Source: Bombyx mori
Lineage: Eukaryota; Arthropoda; Insecta; Lepidoptera; Bombycidae
NCBI RefSeq assembly: GCF_030269925.1
Contig: NC_085107.1
Coordinates: 558,001 to 622,000 of the forward strand
Direction: 5' to 3'
Length of the DNA: 64,000 nt
Under the pieces are notes generated by a model, which was not told where the DNA came from, ran no database searches, and saw nothing but the letters and a program-made list of their open reading frames with translations. A program made the translations under genes and the position numbers. Below are positions 11,201 through 21,244 of this stretch, piece by piece; the first letter of the stretch is position 1, and each line of letters begins with the position of its first letter.

Positions 11201-11298
11201 GCGTGACTCTTGTCGGTCATCAGAAGAAGATTATGAATAGTGTGCAGAGCATGCGGGCTCAGATCCGGGGCAGCGGTCCTTACGGATTTCTTGTATAG
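8278..11298 (+). CDS. Eph: Eph receptor tyrosine kinase, intronless coding region
   Basis: A complete 1006-residue receptor is read without introns. Order: signal peptide (about 1-16, start MIWLIVVTALASVHG); ephrin-binding domain (about 17-190); Cys-rich region ending near 320; two fibronectin III domains (about 325-530); membrane segment (about 541-564); juxtamembrane tyrosines Y617 and Y623 in YIDPHTYEDP, the conserved Eph regulatory site; kinase domain with Gly loop at 649-656, K676, HRDLAARN at 767-774 and DFG at 787-789; SAM domain (about 934-998); C-terminus GFLV, which fits a class II PDZ ligand. All catalytic residues are present, so an active kinase is expected. The family binds membrane-bound ephrins and steers axons and cell boundaries by contact repulsion or adhesion. 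The length matches insect and vertebrate Eph proteins. Absence of introns over 3 kb is unusual for this family; a retrocopy or ancestral intron loss could explain it. I saw no flanking duplication or poly(A) tract. Confidence 0.96.
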   Translation: MIWLIVVTALASVHGEQVLLLDTTAEDTLGWTRFSYGAQASTAGWLEESYTNFEKQINWRSYVVCDVAHHNVNNWLWTPFIERRNANRIYIEIKFTIRDCSLFPGNALSCKETFSLLYYEFDVATREQPPWEPESYKLVGRIAAGEGRFNTNSEVDINTEVKSIAVTKKGVYFAFRDQGACISILAVKVYYITCPDVNINFARFPATPTGREVTVIEQANGTCVANAEVAPGEKAPVYLCKGDGKWTLPSGSCKCRAGFEPDHNNQICTECAPGKFKSHTGDEHCIPCPDHSESTIYAAAECKCTPKYYRAKKDPKTIPCTQPPSAPDNLTVTFADQFSISLTWQPPHNTGGRSDITYKISCANCGPTVEFRPGETGLNSTRVTISGLDPVTEYKFQVYAENGVSELSPDPAKHIEITAVTEASVVSVVSKLRILNTESDRLTIAWNPPQVDLTDPDDTIESYEVKCFPKDSQDKNTNTTLRITKDPQVTITGLRKDTEYGIRVRAKMKRGWGEFSGIVYARTNSVTETSFIDEEGAQVRLVAGVMVAVVVLTVIAIIATVLFLRSRADDECDKKQPSDCNALNYRNGEVYTGPDRPAKTSSNATTPLFAGTGSRTYIDPHTYEDPNQAVREFAREIDASCITIEAIIGGGEFGDVCRGKLKLPASCGPEIDVAIKTLKPGSTERARRDFLAEASIMGQFEHPNVIFLQGVVTKCNPIMIITEFMENGSLDTFLRANDGKFRVLQLVGMLRGIATGMQYLSEMNYIHRDLAARNVLVNSQLVCKIADFGLSREIESTADGAYTTRGGKIPVRWTAPEAIAFRKFTSASDVWSMGIVCWEVMSFGERPYWNWSNQDVIKSIEKGYRLPAPMDCPEAVYQLMLDCWQKERTHRPTFSSIVKTLDKLIRCPDTLRKIAQNRSADPLAGDTPDLIQFTSVEEWLECIKMSRYIEKFRAAGISDMDAVVDLTVHQLASLGVTLVGHQKKIMNSVQSMRAQIRGSGPYGFLV

Positions 11299-12330
11299 AA
11301 AGTGCACAGTGATATAAACAGGATAAATAGACTTGAATGGCAGACACATGGACTGATCTCGCAGGACTCTGTACTCCAACAGTGGTCATACTGAATTAAA
11401 TTAGGCATCTGTATATTTTTCTAAATCAAACTGCCATAGTATTAGACATAGTATTTAATGAGACTTTTTAAATGCAACTTTTTATATCATGCTGATTATA
11501 TATTTTTATTCATGTTTTTTTCTATACTTGACTGACTTGGCCTATTTGAATTTGATGCTTTATATTAAAACGAACACTACCGTCTCTTAGCCTAAACAAC
11601 GAATCAAAGTCATTATTAATTTATTATGTAATATTTTAGATGAATGTGAGTTCGTTAATTAAGAAGACTTGAGGTGATAAAAAGATTTTTTCTGTTCTCT
11701 ATTATTTTTATCTCTATTATTTTAAATTAGTAATTGTCTTATGATCATCAACGATTATGCACCTTGTCCTTTTTTCTTGTCCATTGTATGATCTTTATTT
11801 TTACAAACAATATATGTTCAAGAAAAATTTAGATTAAAAGGAGTAGCCTTATAGTGCCACCAATATGAGAAATATTGAAATACAATATTTATAAATAAAT
11901 ATCTAGTTAGAGAATTTCTGTATTTTTATGAATATTGTATGTATATTCATGATTTTGAATATTAAATCTAATGCATTAAAACATTCTAATTGTATGTTGA
12001 CAGAGTTTGACTACTTTGTTTGGTGATTCACATCGGTGGTCAAACTCATTAAATTATTGATATATTTATATCATTCTTGACATTGTGATTAAAGTACTTA
12101 ACTATTATAGTATTTCTGAAACAATTAGATTGGTATAATTATTTGCTTTATACTTTAGAAGACTTTATTTTTCTATTGAAAATATTTTTTTGAGTGCCTG
12201 TCAACTTTTTCGTAAAACAGACTTAGACAATTACGTTACATGAATCAATCTATATAGAGACATCTTGTAAACTGTAATTTATAATCACTTTTGGCCTGAA
12301 GACATACAATCAAATAAGAATAAAAAATAT
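11299..12330 (+). other. Probable Eph 3' untranslated region
   Basis: AT-rich, no coding frames. AATAAA signals are seen at 11894-11899 and 12319-12324; either could end the transcript. The true end is not determinable from sequence alone. Confidence 0.35.
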
Positions 12331-14397
12331 TCTCATTTTGTATTTTGTATATTGACAAAACCTGTTTTGAACGTCCTAGATTTTTGAGTATTTCTGTATT
12401 CATTCCTTCTTTATGAACAATATGAGGAGATCTAGTGGCAAACCCCCTTCCTCCATTTCATTTGAAGTTAAAATCATCTATGGCATTACAGCAGATGAAG
12501 GTATTTAGATAAATGCCAACTATCTTCATTGCTGATATAAGAATGTACTAATTTAAATTTTCAAATTAAAAACTCAAATATCCGTTGTTTTTCGTATTAT
12601 TTATGAAACAGTGACAATTTTTTAGCAAAACAAATTATTCTGATGAAAAACAATTACCATGATTGATTCATGTAACAATTTGGTTGAACCTTTGTCAGTA
12701 ATGCAACTGTGCTCTCAAATCCAGTGATCATAATCCAGTGGTCATATTCCCAATTGTACAATAATTGTTAGTACGATTATATTCATTCCCTTTTTGTATT
12801 ATCTATTTATGTAATTAGTCATAGTAAAATATTGCCAATATAGTTCATAAGAGCTTCGCTTTTTTCTGAGCTTTGTGATGATTAACCGACTGCGAACGTT
12901 ATGCTATGCGAATAATGTGAATATATCACTGCTCTGCGATAATATTCCTGTTTCATAACGTCGTTTAGTCTTCACCACGATGTTATTGCTCAATCGACTC
13001 ACGATATTTAATAATGACAACTCTGATTATCTCACCATTTTTAGAATATAGCATAAAAAAGAAATAGAATATAGTAAGATGCGTTAATTACCCGTGGATG
13101 TAAGGAAAATTGTCTCCATCATTACAAGATAATGTATACCAGAATATTTATTAGCGTTAAAAAATAAATTTATTCTTATTTGAACTTTAAAATTATTGTA
13201 TTTCACATGTTTTAACGAAATATGTCCCTGATAAGCTTATAGAAATAATATTATAATACTTTTAAGGAACAATATATGTAGTTCCAGTTGTAATGTACTA
13301 TTATATATTACTAGAATGAATGTTTAACGCCAATATGATCCATATCACATATTAATTGATCAATCTAATATACAATGATTAATGGCCTCAAGTTTTTATT
13401 CGTTTCGAACCTGTTGAAATAAAAACAAAACTTTCCACAGAAAATTATAATTTATGAACGTTTTGTATTTACAATTATATTTTATTATCCAGTTTGCGAG
13501 GAAAGGAACCTATCTAGGTAATCGATCATGTGTTGAGATGTATCTGTAATTCAATAATAAGAGTTCAGAGCTGCGTGGGATTCAACGAGATATAAACATG
13601 TCGAAATAATACTAGCACTGAACAAATCGAATATCTAAACGTACATAAAATAAAAACACGATGTTGAAATATTTATATCGAAACGTCACTACTTGTGGTA
13701 TCAAACTGTTGTTTTTTTTTGTTAAAATAACAGAAGCTTTACTATCGATTGATTGAAGACGAACGGAGTTTCAATCATACAACGAAATTGATGTATTTTG
13801 ATGGGCTTACATCAAATTCAATTCCAAGTCCTCCCACAACAAGACATTAGATTCGCCTGCGCCTGAATGCGGGAACCTAGCTGTTCTACCCATTAGATAA
13901 GGATAGAACCCACTTGCTATCGCAACTTTCACTTTGAGTCTAAATCTCCTAGTCATTTACCGAACCTGCACCTGTTTTTTAGAAGAGTAAGCAACAACAC
14001 CGTGTTGTTTTATAAAAAGTAAGAATTTGCAACCAGTAAATGCGATGTAAAATATTTTCAAAATGGTAATTGCAAGTAAATGTTTATACCCGCTCATGGA
14101 AAAGACTCGTGCGTTGATGTTAAGGTATAAATAATACCAACCCTGAAATTTCAACGACATTACAAATCATACTACGGAATTCTAATAATCTACGAACAAT
14201 ATTAGAATTAACCAATCTTATTAATGTAAATTGTATGAAGGCTTCTTTCATAAGCAGTAATATTAACAACAAAAAGAGATTGGCACTTGTAGATCTGACA
14301 ACGATTATATCATCTATAAGTAGGGGAAAAGGAAACAATATTAATGAACAGATGCATCTCACACATCGATTTTGATAATTCGGCTATACTGGGTGTT
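12331..14397. other. AT-rich intergenic stretch
   Basis: No gene or clear repeat seen. Two short frames near 13957-14362 (minus) are AT-rich, hydrophobic and without recognisable features. Confidence 0.45.
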
Positions 14398-14760
14398 AGG
14401 ACACCGCTTCCGAAAACGAAGACAGACTATACTAATGACACCTTTGATGATAAAGTTAGATATTTAGACAAATGTTTTAAATAAGTACATATTTGTGCGA
14501 TCGAGCGCGTGCGCAGCGCCGCGCCCGTGCGTGCGGTCGTTGATCCGACCATCAGCAGTTTTTGATTTTGTGTTTCATTACTGGGTTTTTTTTTATCAAA
14601 CAATCGTTTCGTTTAGCTGAACTTACATGATGGAGCGTAAATAATGTTAATAAAACGTTTTAAAAATATATTTTTTAGACCAGGATGGAGGTTTTTCCAC
14701 CCCATCATTAAAGGTGTCATTAGTACTAACATCTGTCTTTGTTTTCGGAAGCGGTCTCCT
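14398..14760. mobile_element. Short inverted-repeat element (MITE-like)
   Basis: The left arm 14398-14445 (AGGACACCGCTTCCGAAAAC...) and the right arm 14710-14760 are inverted copies with few mismatches over about 48 bases. The interior of about 265 bp has a GC-rich patch (14492-14545) but no coding frame. No clear target duplication was found, so the superfamily is not assigned. A 5'-truncated Bm1 follows closely. Confidence 0.65.
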
Positions 14761-14771
14761 TGAGAGACTAT

Positions 14772-14912
14772 ACTCTCAACTATACTTGAGACCTTAGAAC
14801 TTATATCTCAAGGTGGGTGGCGCATTAACATTGTAGATGTCTATGGGCTCCAGTAACCACTTAATATCAGATGGGCTGTGAGCTCGTCCACCCATCTAAG
14901 CAATAAAAAAAA
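14772..14912 (+). repeat. Bm1 SINE, 5'-truncated
   Basis: Only the 3' part of the Bm1 body is present, from GAGACCTTAGAACTTATATC to GTCCACCCATCTAAGCAATAAAAAA. Confidence 0.85.
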
Positions 14913-15771
14913 TTACACACAGTATAATAAAATAATATACCTATTATATATAAACAATGTGCTTTTATTTAAAATACAAATTGAATACTCAGAAGTAATC
15001 ACGTAAGATTCAGGTCTTTTAATATTGACCCGTCCCTGGGTAGTAGTGGATTCTTAGTTTTCTGAATATCAGGTAAATCGTAGTCGAGGTCGAGTTCGTT
15101 CACGCAAAAATTAATTAGATTGTATAGTTAAAAAAAAGGCTCATTTCTTAGATTTCATTAACTCCGATTTAGTTAGTTTTATGTGGTTTAATATAATTTT
15201 TCAATATAACAAGTTAATTTATTCGAATTCTTTCCAAGCTTAAAAATAACTGCAATAGGCTTAGGCAATATGTACAAGTTATTATAGCATGACGTTTAAC
15301 ATCTGGATCTTATATTGTTAACTTATACATACTTGTAACTTTAATTCAATGAGTAAAGATTTTGATTACCATAGTACATTAAAATATTGAAAATTTTATT
15401 TGCTTATCAGGGACTAGAAGATTACTGAACCACCACCTACATTAAATTGACTGATGTTCAAAGAAAATAATTTCGTTAATTATGTACCTTAAAAGTATTA
15501 AAGAAATGGCAAAAATCTAAAAAAGAAATTGTTACGCATTTTTAAAAACAAAACTTAATATGTTTTTATACACATGTACGTGAACGCACGTGTTTCAACT
15601 TTCTTATCGTAAAAGAACGCGATCCAGCAGTCTGCTGCAGCAGTAATGTTTAATGCTGTTATTGACTAAATAATTATATTTAAGAAACCAATCCAGAACA
15701 ATGTCATGTTTCCGGATACGAAATGTATATTTTTAGGATCTCGCGAATTATGTATTCGATTGAAACTCATT
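14913..15771. other. AT-rich intergenic stretch
   Basis: Nothing recognised. Confidence 0.45.
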
Positions 15772-16015
15772 TCGATACCTCCAATGAACACTATAACTCA
15801 AAATTTTGAAATTTTCGTTTTTCACACAAATCGCTTCACTATTTTAAAAGTATTACAAATTAATTATTGATGGGGTTCGAAGCAAGAGTAAATCAGCTAG
15901 TTACACAAGAAAAAAACATAAATATATCTGCAGTAATAAAGATTTTATCAACTTTTTTCATTTAAACGCTCCTGTAGACCTACGAATTTGGAGTAGTGTT
16001 CATTGGAGGCATCGA
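15772..16015. mobile_element. Small inverted-repeat element
   Basis: TCGATACCTCCAATGAACAC at 15772 is repeated inverted, with one mismatch, ending at 16015 (GTGTTCATTGGAGGCATCGA). The 244 bp unit is non-coding and AT-rich; the ends look like short terminal inverted repeats of a MITE. No target duplication was evident. Confidence 0.5.
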
Positions 16016-18216
16016 TTTTACACTTTAATGTAGTTTTAATTATTCATTTTACAAAATATACGTCATTCGGAATAGTTTACTGTTTTTTAAGTATTCGAAA
16101 AACTGTAAAATGAATACAATAAACTTGTGTATAAATTGTAAGTACAACGATTAAATCATGCCAATTTTTTTTATGAACTAATGTATGTATTCATATCTAT
16201 TAAATGCTTCAATTTTTATTTTACATCTAATATTTCAGTAATTTCCACGATTCAATTTAAATATAGTCCCTCGTTGTGTTTCTATACATAAAAAAATGTA
16301 TCAATGTAGAATTAGATAAATTATTTCCTAGAGTCTAGTTGACTAACAAACAAATAAATTATCTAAAAACAATAATAAAATTTATATAATACATGTATAC
16401 AATTCTGGAAAACCGAAATATATATCTAATTCTGCTTAACATCCGTTTTGGTTATGGGTAAAACATGTAAAATAATCATTTGTTGAAATGACTGTCCGCT
16501 ACGCTACCTTTGTACGCTGATGGTTTTCACGCTTATGGTGACCATGCTGATTTGCTCCCTCTGAAGTTATCGGCACACGAAACCATGTAGAAAACGATAA
16601 ATCCAGATAATACATCGATGGGTGAAAGGCTTAAGCGTCATTTTTGCGACTTTACATGAGAGCCATATCAAGTAAAAAATTCGGAAAAAATATCACAAAA
16701 AAACTTGAGTTATTTCAATAGAGTAAAGTTAATTGAAGTTCAATTAAAAACATCGAACTGTTGATGCTAATGCCAAATAAAACGCATCTTTAATTACAAA
16801 GATAAGTGTAGCGTATTTAGCGAACTGTCGCTTAAACCAAATAGCCTTTCAACCCTTGACGTGATTTTTTTTTCTCTAAAATCCTGCACGGCCTTTCCCT
16901 TCGTCATAATAGTCGAGGTGGTCACGTTTATGTACGAAATTGAAATACATGGACATTGAAACATAAAGGGCCTTACAGACATTCGTTAGACATTCGACTA
17001 CTCAGATAAATGGACAAAACTGTGAATCCCTTTAAGAGGCTATTCAGTCTCAATTAACAGGCTACGCAATGTGACTGAATCACGACTGTAAAGAGTGGTA
17101 CGCGCGTACCCAGTTACGACCTGTGAGAGGCGATCCAGAAGCACACATCAATCCCTGAACTTTGTGTATTTAAAATAAAGTGCGTAACGCGATTGGCTTT
17201 TACTTAAAACGAATTTACAATGCCACTAAAAAGGAAAAGAAAGCTTGAAAATTTAAAAGGGAAAAATTACTTAACGCTTACTTGAGTAATAAAAATAATA
17301 ATTTAGGATACTTAAAACACATACATATATATTTACTGTTCACAGTAAAAATTAAATTCACTTTCGTTACTTATTATATAAACGAATAAAAAAATTCAGT
17401 ATTAAATAAAATGAAGATTGTTGCAATAAATAAAATTGAATATATTATTTAAAAAAAACAACGATTGACTTACAGGCAAATAACATTATATTTTTTAATG
17501 ATTTAGACTTATAAGTTCTAATTGTGAATGGCGACAGCAAGCGATCTTACTGGCGTAGTCATTAAAGCGATGCCATGATTAACTAGACTCTTCGAACCGT
17601 AGTGACGACACCTACTTATAGCACTTCTGAATACTTTTTCTGATTACTTAACTAAGTTTCAAAATAAATAGCTAGTTGAAAGTAAATGAAAAGAATATAT
17701 ATTTAATAGTTTTTTGATACTGTTATCGTTGTAAAATAGTCCATAATTCATATTTGTATTATGTAGTTTGAGATTAGTAGATTTAAAAAAGTAAGATCTG
17801 GTATTTGTATTAAAGAAGATACTGTATTTAACAGAGCAGAATAAATTGCACCGACTGATTTTAATCCACAAATAACAAACATAATATAATTTTCGTATTC
17901 ACCAAGTAAACGTAAACGGAAACTCCAATAGATATAAAATAAATGTATACACAAAATATATTATATACACATATAGTTTATCACCGATAACATACATTTT
18001 TGAACGTTTTTTTTTTCATATATGTATCTAGTGATAGTAAGGATACCTCTTAACGAAAACGCTGAAGCAATAATTGAAGCCTATAAATAAAATTAATGTT
18101 ACGTAATCGAAAATCAGATGTCATTATATTAAATGTGTTATTTAAAATGATCCGTGTGTCGTTTCGTGCGCTCGCTTTGTCTACAAAACGAAATTGGACT
18201 GTTTTATTAACCAATC
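16016..18216. other. AT-rich intergenic stretch
   Basis: No gene or bounded repeat recognised; the short frames at 16794-16982 and 17659-17954 (minus) look like chance. Confidence 0.45.
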
Positions 18217-18316
18217 TGCTTAGTGCAAGCTTTTTAACTTCTAGATCGCGTAAAAGCTATACAAATGTGAGTTAGCTTTTACGCGATCTAGAAGTTAAAA
18301 AACTCGAACTGAGCAC
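18217..18316. repeat. Hairpin repeat, family H copy 1 (short form)
   Basis: Two arms of about 43 bases, nearly perfect inverted copies (AGCTTTTACGCGATCTAGAA and its complement, 27 or more bases without mismatch), are separated by a loop of only about 14 bases. The outer ends TGCTTAGTGC match the ends of the two longer copies at 23743 and 42608, so this is the same family lacking the central segment. Confidence 0.7.
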
Positions 18317-18317
18317 A

Positions 18318-19580
18318 TATATTGAGAGAGTAGCACAGGAAATCGTTTTGCAACTTGTAGTATGTATTAAAAACGCAATTTTTATATCAATGCTTTACGG
18401 TTCACTGAAAAATAAAAAGGTACCACGTCGACGTTATTCGCCTTTGACTAAATAAAATGTAATTAAACTTCAGTCGCACAGTCGGAGGTAATCTGAAAGT
18501 TTGAATAGTTATGTTAGGTGAGCGCATCGAGAATCCTTTGAGGCATTGATTTAAAGCTTTAATCCGAATGCAATATCGCCGGCTCCGCTGTGGCGATTAC
18601 AACAAATCGCAATTTTCATTCCATTTCTGATGTGTTTGAACATCACGTCGCACCCTGTTCTTTATTTTCAACTCTAAAGGTTGCGAACTCACGAGACCCG
18701 ACACACGATCATATGTGATATGAAAGTTCTAGAATCGCATTTTTTACGTAAAATTACTTATAATGCTTATGCAAATCGAGTTGTAGAATAAAATGATTTT
18801 TTTTTTAAATTATCAAACGAATAGTATTCGAACGGTAGAAACACCAATTATTATGATAGCATAATTAATTTTAAAACATAGCGTGATGTTAGATTTTTAT
18901 TTATAAGTTTAATTTTACATAGGCGATGTCGACAGTGCGGCGGAAATATTTCGTTTCCTTTGAATATATAGGCCTCGCTCTCGACACCGTATACAGATAT
19001 TTATTTACGATAAAAAAATAGATTTTACGATCTTTATTATGAATCGGCTTAGGTAAATTGAAGGTGTAAGCTTGATTATAATTTATCTAATAAACTATTG
19101 ATATTTAATGTGCTTTTTTATTTATTATTAATTAAGCCACGTTTTGCTATTACGATTCTCTAAATTGTCGAATTGACTTGCGCCTATTGTTGCGACATAC
19201 AGTGAAGGTACTAGCTAAAAACTTTCCCGGTAAGAGCAACAGAAAGTACCAGTTGGTCTCATAAGAAACACACAAAGCCATACAATGCGAACAACCTAAA
19301 TAAATATTTGAATATAATTGGAAAATTCGTAAAATTGCTACAAGAAATAAAAATGTTTGTTGCATTGAAACTTGTAATGGTCGCACAAGGTCGAAGCTCA
19401 TTTAACTTATCATTTGAATGCGGTGATTCTCGTAGCATTCAGCCAACATGCGCCAGAACAAGCGTGTACTTCAATCATTCACATTACAACATTGATCACG
19501 ATGCCTTTCATCAAATTTTAGTAACTGGCCGGTCTTTATCATTGTTTTTTTCCTCTTACCTAAACGACGTTAACTTATGG
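18318..19580. other. AT-rich intergenic stretch
   Basis: Nothing recognised. Short overlapping frames at 19150-19613 on both strands show no domain. Confidence 0.4.
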
Positions 19581-19706
19581 GATTATTCCAACTACGCAGG
19601 TATGTGTAGGTGAGCTCACGGGGCTCAACCTGAGAGAACTTGTTATGATTAGCCCTAGTAAGAGCAGCGCTTCGCTGAATGTTCATCCGGATCGGGATCG
19701 CGTCCT
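19581..19706 (-). repeat. Interspersed repeat, family E fragment
   Basis: Shares GTAGGTGAGCTCACGGG.CTC and CAACCTGAGAGA with 37271-37365 and, inverted, the CAAGAGCAGTGCTTCG block with 37541-37665 and 60366-60531. No coding frame. Probably an end fragment of a retroelement; class unknown. Confidence 0.5.
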
Positions 19707-20212
19707 AATGAGAAGAACTCTCTTCCTTGTATTCGACGAGTACACTAAGTAAGTTTTTAGAACACGTATAGCATGTGTTCATTGTAAAACATCGATATTT
19801 CGACCTCATTTTGATCCAATATCACGCTTGGACCCGGTAGGCTGGTTTTATTCCAGCAAGGTGGTGATACATTTTACTACATGATATGGTGAATGGTGAT
19901 ACATTGATTGCCGTTACCACTCCACCATATAGAAATACACATCAAATCAAATCAATCATCTTGCAAGTGATATGCTGAGGAAACACAAAGTATTTGAAAT
20001 GATTTTTTTGTTTTGAATTTTAAGGTTCGCAGATATAATTCGTGATTATCCATACCTGCTACTAATAACATTTTATTAAACTAGTTTTATGCCATTCAAC
20101 AAACCCTGTGTTCAATAAATCTAAATCATCTAAAATTTACGATAATCCTTCATAACCCTTCATACATAAAATAAAAGCAGCACTACATTTTACTCAATTC
20201 ATCGTTTCAGAA

Positions 20213-20395
20213 TTAAAATAACAAGCAGAGTCGAACTATTTTCCTATTAAAAGTTCTGATGGACTCAAAGGGAGGATGATACGCTTCGATGATTTGTAGC
20301 ACGCCCAACCCGCCCTGGTGCACGGGGTGGCAATCTGCACAGGGGGCTCCGCACGCCCTGCACCTCTTGCACTTGTACCTATTCACTTTTACCAT
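20213..20395 (-). CDS. Cys-rich short open frame, unidentified (possible exon)
   Basis: A GC-rich island in AT-rich DNA codes a 60-residue frame with the cluster KCKRCRACGAPCADCHPVH (CxxCxxC...CxxC spacing), which could bind zinc. No upstream or downstream exon was identified, and no polypyrimidine-rich acceptor precedes it. It may be an isolated exon, a pseudogene or a repeat fragment. No function proposed. Confidence 0.25.
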   Translation of the reverse strand: MVKVNRYKCKRCRACGAPCADCHPVHQGGLGVLQIIEAYHPPFESIRTFNRKIVRLCLLF

Positions 20396-21040
20396 ATTAC
20401 AAATTATTATGCATCGCTACACAATATACTCCTCTCTTAACATATTTTATTGGAATTCAATTCAGTACAGTGAACCTGAACAATATTATAGATAGATAGA
20501 TTATAGACCCAGAAGCGCTGGGACTTGTAAAAAATCCTCCAAGCACCTCCCAAATTTTGAAGAGATAAAGTAAAAACCAAAAATTAAGAAGTCGGTACTT
20601 TACTTATATTAGTTACGAATTCTCTGAAATACATGGGTTAAAAATGACTACAATTTATTTGATATATAATTTACTTTAATAGATTGATGGACAAAATTCA
20701 ATTTGTTACACATATTCCACTCAAAGGCAAAAATACTCCGGAGACGATATGAAGACCGAAATTGCCCTACAAAGGCCACAAATTAATGTTTAACGTTCTG
20801 ATTTTGTTCAAAGATTGTAGCATCCTCATTGGCAAAGTTATAAGTTGCGCAAACTCTTACAATTGTTCAGAACATACTCTTTGCTTTGCTTTGCTTTGTG
20901 CTTAATTGATATTCACAATATTCTTCGGGGCCTTCACACATCTATGTATTAGAAGATTAAATAACAACTATATTGCCATTTTTCTTGTAAACGCCTACCG
21001 ACGTGAAGCTATTTTTTAATTGCTTGTTTTCTATACTAAT
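20396..21040. other. AT-rich intergenic stretch
   Basis: Nothing recognised. Confidence 0.4.
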
Positions 21041-21244
21041 ATTATAAAGAGGAAAGATTTGTTTGTTTGTTTGTTTCGAATAGGCTCCGAAACTACTGGA
21101 CCGATTTGAAAAATTCTTTTTCCATTAGAAGCCGACATTGTCCTTGATGAACATAGGCTACTTTTTAAAAAAAAAAATTATTTTATTTTTTTGCTTTCAT
21201 GTGTGTTTTAATGTTTCCGAAGCGAAGCGAGGGCGGGTCGCTAG
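21041..21244 (+). mobile_element. Helitron-like non-autonomous element
   Basis: Begins TCTATACTAATATTATAAAG and ends near GGGCGGGTCGCTAG followed by T, which fits the TC...CTRR ends of Helitrons, with a GC-rich imperfect palindrome (GAAGCGAAGCGAGGG) close to the 3' end. It has a (GTTT)n stretch and no coding capacity. Sequences of this start and end are common in moth and butterfly genomes; the assignment is from memory of that pattern and the ends only. Confidence 0.5.
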
